A DNA stretch of 64,000 nucleotides from Thecamonas trahens ATCC 50062 (taxonomy: Eukaryota > Apusozoa > Apusomonadida > Apusomonadidae), in assembly GCF_000142905.1 (NCBI RefSeq), contig NW_013657670.1:236323-300322 (forward strand), given 5' to 3'. Below the pieces are notes generated by a model that saw only the letters and a list, made by a program, of their open reading frames with translations, ran no database searches and was not told the origin of the DNA. The stretch's first letter is position 1; the number at the start of each line of letters is the position of its first letter. Of this stretch, positions 41,052 through 50,696 are shown one piece after another. The position numbers and the translations under genes are program-made.

Positions 41052-44000
41052 TTACTCATCGTCCCAGAATTGGATCACCGTTTGCTGCTTCCCTGCCAGC
41101 GAGCTAAAGATGCCTCCGCTCCTGCTTGATAAGTGATAGCTGCTGCTACTGCAACTGCTACTCGCACTGGCTTCGTCGCTCGACGTTGGCGCGCCCAACT
41201 CGGCAGAGGGAGCCGAGGACAGCGGCTTAGCATCCAGCGAGACGACATGGCTCGGCAATGTCGCTGCCGAGAGACCCGACGTCGTGCTCCTCGACAAGCT
41301 CGCGTCCGGCACTACGAGGTTGCTGCTTGACTCGGTGTCAGTTGTCCCAGAGCTTTGTGCCGACCGAGAGGCAGCAGTGGGACGGACTCGCGCCGGAGCG
41401 CGCGCGGGGTTGTGGTCGGTCGGCTGGCGCCGCAAAATCTGGCGTGTCGGCGTTGAGGTCAAGAGATCATCGTCGCAGACAAGCGCGCTTTCGCTCGCCC
41501 CCAGGTCAGAATCGTCCACGGCTTGGCTACGGGACGCCGACGACGATGTCGACATGAGGGTGAGGAGTCGCGACAAGCCGCTTGACCGCATGGGCTGGAC
41601 GCTCTGGGTGGAGAGAATGCCGGCCGAGTTGTGAGCGAGACCGCGGCTGCAGCCGTCGACGTCAAGTCGGTAAAGCTCGACCCGTCCACGACCACGCATG
41701 CTCAGCACGATGTCGTCGGCTGGCTGCGAGAGGAGCTGGATTGGGGGCGGAAGCGAGAGCCGCTGGACTATGGCGCCGTTGCGAGCGTTTCGAATCTCGA
41801 CATTGGTAGACGCCACCGCCACGACGTATCCACGAAGGGCAGCAAAGGCGTTGGGGATGCAACCCCATGACCATGTCGTCCGCAGGCACCCGCGGCCGAC
41901 CTCACCCGACACCGCCGAGACGGTCACCCCGCGCATGCCGTTAGCGATCACGACGTGCGAGCCGGGGCGAGAGATGGGAACCTCCATGATCTGGGCGTTG
42001 TCGGCTGGCTGACCGACAACGTCTGCGACGGTGAAAGCAGTCAGCTGGCCGTCAGTGGTGTCGACCGAGACGTAACCCGCGGCAAGAACGAGACCGAGTC
42101 GACCCGAGACCGGAAAGTAGGACATGGCTCTGGAAGGGCCGTCGAGCTTGAGCGTGGTCCAGTGAATAAACGTGGGTGTTTCCCACACGTAAACCTCGAC
42201 GCGTGACTTGACGGCGATGGCAAGCTGCGGTGCGCGACCGGGCCGCGACGAGACAACCACGTCGTGGGCGCGCTTGGTCCGCTTGTCCAGCGAGTGCCGG
42301 ATCCACGGGCCAATGGAGCCGAGAAATATATAGTCGACCGGATACTTGGATGCCCGGTAAAGAACGATGGCGATTCCAGCGCTGTCAATGACGGCAACCT
42401 TGGCCACCGGGCGTGAGACAACTTGCTCGGCGATAGCCGCCGCATCGGGCGCCGAACACACAACTCCCATCTCGCCGGCACCGGCGGTGACGTACACTTG
42501 CTGGCCAGAGCCCCACTGGGTCCAGGCTGCAAGACTGTCGTCGCTCTCTCTCAATCGCAGTGGATACACACCCGACAAGTGATTGAGGACAAATGCAGTA
42601 CGCTCGGCGGCCCTGGCGACGAGTGGAAGAACAGACGCGTGGCGATGAAAGCCAAGGAGCGGCGGTGTGACGACGGTGTCGATGTCTGCCGCGGCACCGG
42701 ACTTGGGGCCAACTATGTGACCCGGCTGATCGGCGAGCACAGCTCGGTACAGCTTGGTGAGTGCGTCGGCTCTAGTCGAGACTTGGGTGTCGAGCGCGTC
42801 GGGTGAACCACCGCGGTGGGCAGCAGCCAGTCCGTTGAGCACAGAAGTGAGGATGATATGAGCAGTAGTGGTGCCAAGCGCATGGACGCGCGGATCCGGA
42901 AGCGAGCCAAAAAGTCCGTTGCCAGCCCGCCATGCGAGCTGGTAGGTCAAAAGCGTGCCCGGAGCCTTTGGATGTGGAGAGACAACAACAACGACTTGAG
43001 TCGCAGCTGCTCCATGTTGGCCATCGAGCACGCTGGGATCAAAGCAATCGTTGGCGCGCTCGAGAAAGACGATGAGCGCCGGCGCGCCGAGAACGTGAGA
43101 CTTTCGCGTTGCAATCGCTGGGCTATCGCTCCCGAGGGCAGACGGAATGTACGGCGCGACCTTGAACATAATGTCGCGGTGAGAGATGCGAGTGCAGACC
43201 GAGAACGCGCCTGTCTGCCCGCCCTTGATGTCAAGTCCACCAGAGAATCCTTCCCACCCGCAAAGATCGACGTGTGTACCGAGCGTGTCGACAAAGTTGC
43301 AGAACTCGTCGTCATGCTCGGGGTTGAGCTCGTTGGCCAGTATGTCGGCGACCGAGGTCTGACCTGGCCGGACCATCATGACTCCGATCTCTGCTGTCCG
43401 TGGAAAGGCCTGGTCTTCGAGATTCAGCAGCCGCTCGACGCCCATCGCCCCAGTGACACACACAAACTTGTTGCGCGCCTTGCACAGAATCGGATCGTAG
43501 ACTGCAAGCGCGAGAATGAGGTCTTTGCGAAAGTTCTTGAACTCGCAGCCTGGGTAGGCAACAAACGGGACGATGCCACCACGGCCCGACCAGACCACGG
43601 CGCGGACGAGCTCCTTGCCGGCCTCGAGGCAGCGCATGACCGAGACGGCAACGACGCCGTACGAGCTCCCGCGCCAGCCGCGGAGATCGGCCACAAAGTT
43701 GGCGTGCTCTGCGTTGAGAAAGTACAGTCGGTACCACGCGGCAAGCATCTTGGGCGCCTCCTCGACCACAGGGATACTCTCCTTGAGCAGGGCAGCCGGC
43801 CAGTGTCCTGGCTCGTCAGTCATCCAACTCTCAAGCTCGGGCTCGTCACCAGCCTCACCGTCGCCAAGGGATCGGACGCCTGTCAGCAGCGACGGCGATG
43901 CATCCGCCAAGTTTTGCGCCGACACAGCCTGACTCACCAGCGGCAGACACGACATCCTGGCGGACGCAGCTTCTTGCAGTGGAGGCAGCCATGCACGGGC

Positions 44001-44363
44001 CTCGGCTGACGCCGCAGTGTGTAGACGGGTGACTATGTTCGTGTGCGGGGCGACAATGACAACCGAGGTCGGGCCGCCTGGGTACACCGATTCCACGAGC
44101 TCGACATCACAGCCACGCATGTCGATGACACGGGCTCGGCTCCGAGCCTTGCCTGCAGCAGTCGGGCTCGACTTCTCATCGCCGTTCACTGGCGTAAGAT
44201 GCAGCTGGGCTTGGACGAGCACAGCCTCGCTGCGACAAGTTGGGGGGGGGGGGGGGGGTCGCACGTGAGTCAATAAGTGTGTACACGTGGGAAGTAATTT
44301 GGCCAATGTAAGGCGAACGTACCATTTCAAGCTGTCAACACGGACAATGCCGGCGGCCTGCAT
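41052..44363 (-). CDS. PH-RapGAP-CNH protein A, catalytic Asn absent (two exons)
   Basis: Exon 1 is 44363-44323 (MQAAGIVRVDSLK plus two bases). The donor GTACGT is at 44322 and the acceptor CGCAG ends at 44230. Exon 2 (44229-41052) keeps the frame, giving 1072 residues. The N-terminal segment ends PTSVVIVAPHTNIVTRLHTA with EARAWLPPLQEA, like the last strand and helix of a PH domain. The RapGAP domain (about 180-460) has VMMVRPGQTSVADILANE, FVDTLGTHVDLCGWEGF, GGLDIKGGQTGAFSVCTRIS and HRDIMFKVAPYIPSA. The Asn-thumb motif reads HVLGAPALIVF instead of HIGND, so GAP activity by the known mechanism is unlikely. A CNH domain follows (about 650-880), then a Ser-rich tail. It is tandem with protein B. 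Confidence 0.82.
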   Translation of the reverse strand: MQAAGIVRVDSLKWYVRLTLAKLLPTCTHLLTHVRPPPPPPTCRSEAVLVQAQLHLTPVNGDEKSSPTAAGKARSRARVIDMRGCDVELVESVYPGGPTSVVIVAPHTNIVTRLHTAASAEARAWLPPLQEAASARMSCLPLVSQAVSAQNLADASPSLLTGVRSLGDGEAGDEPELESWMTDEPGHWPAALLKESIPVVEEAPKMLAAWYRLYFLNAEHANFVADLRGWRGSSYGVVAVSVMRCLEAGKELVRAVVWSGRGGIVPFVAYPGCEFKNFRKDLILALAVYDPILCKARNKFVCVTGAMGVERLLNLEDQAFPRTAEIGVMMVRPGQTSVADILANELNPEHDDEFCNFVDTLGTHVDLCGWEGFSGGLDIKGGQTGAFSVCTRISHRDIMFKVAPYIPSALGSDSPAIATRKSHVLGAPALIVFLERANDCFDPSVLDGQHGAAATQVVVVVSPHPKAPGTLLTYQLAWRAGNGLFGSLPDPRVHALGTTTAHIILTSVLNGLAAAHRGGSPDALDTQVSTRADALTKLYRAVLADQPGHIVGPKSGAAADIDTVVTPPLLGFHRHASVLPLVARAAERTAFVLNHLSGVYPLRLRESDDSLAAWTQWGSGQQVYVTAGAGEMGVVCSAPDAAAIAEQVVSRPVAKVAVIDSAGIAIVLYRASKYPVDYIFLGSIGPWIRHSLDKRTKRAHDVVVSSRPGRAPQLAIAVKSRVEVYVWETPTFIHWTTLKLDGPSRAMSYFPVSGRLGLVLAAGYVSVDTTDGQLTAFTVADVVGQPADNAQIMEVPISRPGSHVVIANGMRGVTVSAVSGEVGRGCLRTTWSWGCIPNAFAALRGYVVAVASTNVEIRNARNGAIVQRLSLPPPIQLLSQPADDIVLSMRGRGRVELYRLDVDGCSRGLAHNSAGILSTQSVQPMRSSGLSRLLTLMSTSSSASRSQAVDDSDLGASESALVCDDDLLTSTPTRQILRRQPTDHNPARAPARVRPTAASRSAQSSGTTDTESSSNLVVPDASLSRSTTSGLSAATLPSHVVSLDAKPLSSAPSAELGAPTSSDEASASSSCSSSSYHLSSRSGGIFSSLAGKQQTVIQFWDDE
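43331..43755 (-). repeat. near-identical tract shared with the adjacent paralogue (copy 1)
   Basis: About 425 bp matching 47001-47425 at a constant offset of 3670. I counted only three mismatches up to about 43755, while the flanks diverge strongly. It encodes LAAWYRLYFL to MMVRPGQTSV in both proteins. Confidence 0.92.
44242..44258. repeat. poly-G tract (polypyrimidine tract of intron on coding strand)
   Basis: A run of 17 G on the plus strand. On the coding (minus) strand it is a C-run ten bases upstream of the CGCAG acceptor of RapGAP protein A. Confidence 0.8.
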
Positions 44364-44483
44364 CGGCGGCACACAGTGCGAGAAGGTCCAGCCTTGGCCG
44401 AGGTTGGGGAGAAGCACACCTACGTGGTTATTTGCATTTATGCCCGCACGGTAAATGCCCGTTGTGAGTCAAGATTCTGACTT

Positions 44484-47400
44484 TTAGTTGGGCGTGATAA
44501 TGAGAGGGCCGTCACACTCCCAGTACTCATCGGTAGCAGCAACGCGCGAGGCCGAAGAGGCAAGATTGCGGAGCGAGGCAGCCAGTGCGTCCGAGTCGTC
44601 CGAATCGATCAGGTCCGACCAAGCCGTGTACGATTCGGCGTCCGAGTCCGAGTCCGAGTCCGAGTCCGAGTCCGAGTCCGAGTCCGAGCCTGTGTCCGAG
44701 TCCGAGCCTGTGTCCGAGTCCAAGGCCACCATCGATGCGTGAAGGGCCGAGAGCGAGTGAGACATGACGGCCTGGCCGCGAGCCTGGTGCTCTCCTCCGC
44801 ATTCCACACCGAGTGTAGCTTGGAGTTGGGCGAGAGGGTGCCGACAGAGACCGATAAGCACGATGCCGAGGTGGGCGGTGGCGTGTCGAGTACCTCGGGC
44901 AGCGAGCTCCAGGTCAAGTCGCTGGGGAGGCAAATCGAGACATCAAAGCACCGCTGCGAGGAGCCCATGCGAATGTCGATGCTGCGATCCGGTTCGTCGT
45001 CCGAATCGGACTCGGACACGTTGTGTGAAGGTTGGTTGATCGAATCGACGCCTGCGTCATCGGCATCCCCAAAGGCGTCCGATGAGTCGGAGATGGCCGG
45101 GCCACCAAATACCGAAGATGAGCTCCCGGCCGACGAGCGGCCAAAGACCTCGTCGTCGCTTTGGGCCGAGTCGGGCACGGTCGACGACCACGAGGTAGAC
45201 ATGGACTCGTCGTCGCCACCATCTGCAAGCATAGTGTAGCTAAACGCAGCTAGTGACGAGGTCGACATCAGCGAGAGTGCCTTGACAAGCTCATAAGAGC
45301 GGGTGTATGAGCTTTGCGAGTCGGAGAGGCCGGAGGAAGTGACTGTGGCGAGCTTGGTGTCAACCGCAAACGCAATCTTGTAGACCGACCGCCTGTGGCC
45401 GGTCTCTGCGGCCACATATGCGACGAGGCAATCGCTCGAGAGGAGGCGGAGCGGGGGCGCAAGCACGAGTCGCTGGACAATGGCACCGTTGCGGCCGTTG
45501 CGGATCTCGATATTGGTTGATGCCACCGCCATGATGTATCCGCCGAGCGTGGTAAACGTGTTCGGGATGCAGGTCCACGTCCACGCCTTCCGCTGGGCGT
45601 CGACGCTGTTGCTCACCACAGCGTCTGACGGCACGGTGACGGCGCGCATGCCATTGGCGACGACAGTGTGCGAGCCTGGGTACGAGCCTGGGATCTCCAT
45701 GACTTGCGCGTTGTCAGATGGCATACCGACGACGTCTGCGACGGCGAAGACGGTGAGACGACCGTCGGTCGTGTCGACAGCCACGTAGCCAGTCGGCAAA
45801 ACGAGGCCAAGTCGTCCTGTGGCTGGAAAGTAGGTCATGGCCATGGATGGGCCGTCGAGCTTGAGGGTGGTCCAGTGGACGAGCTCTGGTGCCTCCCACA
45901 CAAAGACCTCAATGCGCGACTTGACGGCAATGGCGAGCTGCGGCGCACGACCGGGGAGCGACGAGGTGATCATGTCGTGTGCACGCTTGGTCGCCTTCCC
46001 CAACGTCCGGCGCATCCACTCGCCGATCGAGTTAAGATGGACGTAGTCGATAGCATACCTGTTGCGCTCGTATCGAACGACGGCGAGAGCTGGTTTGGCC
46101 ATGACTACAACCTGCGCCACAGGCCGCTTGAGCACCTCGCGTGGCTTCCGCTCGCTGCCGATGCGGAGGCCGGTGGCGCCACCGAGCACAAACTGGCGAT
46201 GGCGCCACGGTGCCCAGGTCACAAACGAGCCACAGGCGCCCCTGACCATCGTGGCTTTGGCGACCGTGCTACTTGTCGTGCCGATCTCCAGAGACGGCAC
46301 CGCGCGACGCTCCGGACCATTGCGGCCACCGAGAAGCGGCGGTGCGTGGAGGTTACGGCTTGAAGCGACAGCGCCTATCTTGGGCCCGATGTCGAAGCCG
46401 GGCAGCTCGCTCTCCACCGCGGCGTGTAACCGTGCAAGCGTCGCCTCACGATGTTCGACAGAAAGCGTCAGACTCGGTGCGCCCGAGCTGCGCAGCGAAG
46501 TGAGCCCGTTGAGGACGGCCGTGACGACTGCGAGTGCAGTCTCTTTGCCGAGCGGAAGCAGTTGCGTCCCGCTTGGAACACCAAACCACGTGACGTTCTC
46601 TCGCCACATGATCTGGTAGCGGTAGAGGTTGGTGGCCGGATGCCTGGAGACAGCGGCGGCGATTGAAACGTCCGAGTCAGCAAAGACTGCAGCGGGATCA
46701 AACGTCGGCGGGTTGTCGTCGACTGATGGGACCATGACAATGACGGCCTGACAACCCAGCACTTGCTCGCGGCGCAGCACCTCGCGTACACCGTTTCGCG
46801 AGACATGTGGAATGTACGGCGCGACCTTGTACATGATGTCGCGGTGGCCAACCCGGGTAAAACGGAGAATGCGCCCGTCCTCCGGCCGAGCACGTCCAGG
46901 CCACCCGAGTGACCGTCCCACCCAGTGAGGTCGATGTGTGTTCCGAGCGTGTCGACAAAGTTGCAGAACGCGTCGTCAGCACCGTTTGGGTCGGACACGT
47001 CGTTGGCCAGTATGTCGTCGACCGAGGTCTGACCTGGCCGGACCATCATGACTCCGATCTCTGCTGTCCGTGGAAAGGCCTGGTCTTCGAGATTCAGCAG
47101 CCGCTCGACGCCCATCGCCCCAGTGACACACACAAACTTGTTGCGCGCCTTGCACAGAATCGGATCGTAGACTGCAAGCGCGAGAATGAGGTCTTTGCGA
47201 AAGTTCTTGAACTCGCAGCCTGGGTAGGCAACAAACGGGACGATGCCACCACGGCCCGACCAGACCACGGCGCGGACGAGCTCCTTGCCGGCCTCGAGGC
47301 AGCGCATGACCGAGACGGCAACGACGCCGTACGAGCTCCCGCGCCAGCCGCGGAGATCGGCCACAAAGTTGGCGTGGTCTGCGTGGAGAAAGTACAGTCG

Positions 47401-48268
47401 GTACCACGCGGCAAGCATCTTGGGCATCTCCTCGACGACCGGAAGATGCGGAACCCAAATCGGGGAGCTGTCAATAACCCAGCCATTTGGTTGTGCGAGT
47501 GCGAGATCATAAACAGCAGGGCGCACGTCCAGTGGCAAGTCCGGCATACCGCTCCGCGAATACTCGGTGCTGGTGCCGATGACTCGTGGCTCGATGGTAC
47601 TCGATGAACTTGCGCGGGACAGTGTGTCGTCTCCGCGGCTGGAGAGGCTCGAGTGGTTGTGGTTTTCGTACGAGACCATGGCGTCGGTTGCGCGACAGAC
47701 GATACGCGGCGCTCGGCGGGCTTTGGAGAGCCACTCGAGCCACTGGTCGGCCTCGGCGGCGGTGGTGGTCGCCATCACCACCGCTTCACACTGACCAGAA
47801 CACTTGATGTGGATCATATGTGATGATGACGGGCCCATGTCTAGCTTGACCACGCGATGAAGGTGCATGTCGATGTATCGTGTGGCGTCGGGCGCAAAGA
47901 CAACAGACTCGTCGTCGAGTGAGCCCTTGGAGTTCTTCGACTCGCATGGGCGGAGCATGAACATGTTTCCTTCAAGAAGAGCTTCAAACGGTATCCTGTC
48001 ACTCTCATCACCCACGCAACCCACCCCCGTGACATGGTTCGCTCTGTGAGTGCACGTCTGCCTCTTGCCAGCGCCAATGGCCTGGCTTGGGTCAAGACCG
48101 GACGAGCGGGTTTTTTTTGGGCTGGTGGAACCCATCGTTGACCTCGTTCCTGCCACCGACCATGCCTCCAGGGCCATACCAAGCGACCTTGGCTTACCAT
48201 TTTCCTGTTACTGCACGCGGTGCGAGGCGGACAAGGCCGGATACGGTCCGGGGGGCCTTGGCATGCAT
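44484..48268 (-). CDS. PH-RapGAP-CNH protein B, catalytic Asn absent (two exons, two frame breaks)
   Basis: Exon 1 is 48268-48198 (MHAKAPRTVSGLVRLAPRAV ...). The donor GTAAGC is at 48197 after AAATG, the same context and phase as protein A. The acceptor GACAG ends at 47996 and exon 2 starts IPFEALLEGNMFMLRP. The PH domain ends ATTTAAEADQWLEWLSKARR. The RapGAP domain follows (VMMVRPGQTSVDDILAND; FVDTLGTHIDLTGWDGHSGG). At the A4 run 46859-46862 the frame steps -1, joining TGAFSV to FTRVGHRDIMYKVAPYIP. The Asn-thumb position reads QVLGCQAVIVMV, without Asn. A CNH domain follows. A second -1 step near 44780 leads into AVMSHSLSALHASM and a Ser-Asp repeat tail ending CDGPLIITPN. Joined length is about 1194 residues. 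It is a paralogue of protein A. Confidence 0.8.
44639..44728 (-). repeat. GAGTCC/GACTCG hexamer repeat encoding (Ser-Asp)n
   Basis: A tandem 6-bp repeat, with two GAGCCTGTGTCC interruptions, giving a DSDSDS tract in the tail of RapGAP protein B. In the other frame it would be (Arg-Thr)n. Confidence 0.85.
47001..47425 (-). repeat. near-identical tract shared with the adjacent paralogue (copy 2)
   Basis: The second copy of the tract described at 43331-43755, within RapGAP protein B. It has the same orientation and reading frame. Confidence 0.92.
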
Positions 48269-48721
48269 GCTTGTAAGGTGCCGAGTTGCGTGTGGCGCGT
48301 GGGAAGACAGCCGCTGTTGGCAGAGAAGAACTCAACTGTTGTTGACCTTCGGGATGGCATTGAAAAATCGCGCACCATGCTTCCCAAACGTGCCAAGCGT
48401 CTGTAAACTGACCTATGTTTACGGCATGCGACTGCGATCGTGTTTACGTAGACTGCTCAGTGCAAGTCACTATGAATGGGCCTCGTCGAAGCGGGGCGAG
48501 TCTCCCAGCGAGGGCCTGGCAGCGCCTGATGGCTGTGCGGAGGTTGGGGTGCGGGCCAACTCTCTGACCAGAGTCGCGCCAATTAGTGTGCCAAAAGGGA
48601 GACTGCGGGTGACCAGTTTGGGCCGTCCTGCAGCAACCAGTGCCGAGGGCGAGCTGTGTCCGCAAGACTGCCTGGCGAGCTGCCACCGAACTCTGGCTTG
48701 CTGCAGTGCAGCCCACCAGCC
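48269..48721. other. divergent intergenic region
   Basis: 453 bp between the RapGAP protein B and SCAI starts. It includes a short AT-richer patch around 48355-48440. No other gene was recognised. Confidence 0.6.
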
Positions 48722-50628
48722 ATGTCCGAGAGCGAGCAGAAGCCCCAGGAAGTGGCAACAACGTTCAAGAAGTTGCTCGACAAGGCGCACCAGCTGTTTG
48801 CCGGCCTCCGTGACTTGCCGCAGTTTGGCAAGGCCTCGTGGCAGGCGTACTTTCAACGGACCTTTGCCCTGTTCACAAAGGTACGCTCCCGCTGAGGGAA
48901 GGGTGTGTAGTCTTCGGGTGGCGGGGGTGTCTCACTGCTTGTCTGGTGCAACGACGGCGGCGGGGGGGCTGGGTGTGGGCGACGAGGGCGACGCAGGTGT
49001 GGCAGTACCAGCAGACCCATCGGGCCGTGCTGGAGGCGGTTGAGCATGGCGTGGCGCTGCAGCGGTGGCAAATCGGTGAGCTGGCGTCCAAGATCGGCCA
49101 GCTCTACTACCACTACTACGTGCGGACGTCCGAGGCGTCGTACCTTCTCGAAGCTGCCGTCTTCTACTCTGCCATTCTTGAGCGCGGCTACTTTGATTCG
49201 TTTGGCGAGTCGCCGCCGGCAGGGCTGGCCGTCAAAAAGCTGCGGTACTGTGCTCGATTCGCTGTAGTGCTCCTCTTGCTGGACGCGCTCACGCCGCGGA
49301 GCCTCGGCTCGCCGACCAAGGGCGGGAGCAGCGGGAGCAGCAAGCGGTCGGCGTATGGGGTCGAGGCGGTCCGCGACGTGCTCGAGGCCGCCATCCAGGC
49401 CTACGCGGTTGACTATGATCCGCCGGACGCTGCCGAGTGGGGTGAGGTCCTTGCCGAGCTCGACGCCTTCATCGCTGCCCGCAAGAGCCTCTCGCTGACA
49501 GATTCGGATGAGACGCCGGTGCCGTCGCTGCGGCTTCCAGTGGCGCACTCGGTCTCACCAAGCTCGCTCATCTCAGACGCGCTGCTTGTCTCGCACGTTT
49601 CCTCTGGCATCAAGTTCTCGGAGCTCACACTCGAGTCGTTCCGCATTATGCTCTCGCTCGAAGCCGCGCCACTCGATGTCGATGGCGCGCTTTCGTCGCC
49701 GGTGGCCAACCCGCACAAGTACGTGTTGTACTCGCCGTCGGTGGCGCAGCTCCTCACGTTTGCCACGTGTGCGCTCAAGGAGAGCTCGTCGAGCGGGGTG
49801 CTCTTCCTCTACATCTTGGGCGAGACGACAGGGGCGGCGCCCAAGCTGAGCGCAGGCGACACCAGCGCTGCGGCTGCGGCTGCATCTTCCGGCGATGAGG
49901 GCACCGTTGCCATGACCGAGGATGCAGCTCGTCAGACAGGTACCTCGCTACTGGCCAGCGCAGGCGTCGCACTTGCGCCACACTCGACCGGCACCCAGAC
50001 TGCCGAGTGGCGGGACGCGCTCACGCCTGGCGACTTGGCGGTCCTTGCACGACGCCCGCTGTTCTGTGAGATTGATGTTGCCGGTGCCATCGGCTTCCTT
50101 GACCTTGTGGACATGGCAAACGTGTTTGGCTCGCCGGTGGCCGTCGTTGTGGCTGGGGCCCAGCTCCCACCCAACTGGCCAGAGCACCTGGGCTCGCCGC
50201 TCTCGCTCTTCCTCACGGATCCACTGACGGCGTTTATGGCGTTGACCGGCGTGGCAAGCGTTGCCAAGGAGACGTACGACATGGCGGCCACGGTTGTGGC
50301 CGCCGCCCAGGACACTGTGCTGGCTGTGATGGAAGAGGCACTCAGCCGCGGGGACCAGGCCGACGATCTCGATGCGGCGGCGCTCATCTTCTTCAGCGGC
50401 GACTCGTTCCTGTCCCGCCATGTTGCGCGACTTGCCTTTTACCTTGCTGTCTGTGCCATGCACGGCGAGATCTCCAAGGACCTGGCGAGTATTGTGCCGC
50501 AGATGAGGCCAAGCCTGCCGGACGCCATTGTGCGGGCCGAGTCTGTCCTCGAGCACGTCATCCAGCTTGCATCGACGCTCTCGGTCACGTTGCAGTTCAA
50601 CGATGTGTCAATGGTTGTTGTGAGCTAG
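48722..50628 (+). CDS. SCAI: SCAI homologue (suppressor of cancer cell invasion family), two exons
   Basis: Exon 1 (48722-48880) encodes MSESEQKPQEVATTFKKLLD ... LPQFGKASWQAYFQRTFALF. The intron has donor GTACGC at 48881 and acceptor ACGCAG ending at 48996. Exon 2 (48997-50628) continues VWQYQQTHRAVLE and RWQIGELASKIGQLYYHYYV, then RTSEASYLLEA, a SCAI hallmark. Further matches are VKKLRYCARFAVVLLLLDAL, IKFSELTLESFRIML, NPHKYVLYSP and the C-terminal GDSFLSRHVARLAFYL. 596 residues, close to animal SCAI. In animals SCAI represses MRTF/SRF-driven transcription and acts with 53BP1 in break repair. Its role in a protist is not known. Confidence 0.93.
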
Positions 50629-50696
50629 CGAGTGGAGCTCAGGGGTGCAAATGTCGTGTCAACGGCGTGTAAAAGGGTTTAGCAAGCGCTTGGTTC

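Noticed and set aside
42816-44009. 397-codon plus-strand frame opposite RapGAP-A
   Set aside because: It is duplicated opposite RapGAP-B only because the sense genes share a near-identical tract; no protein features.
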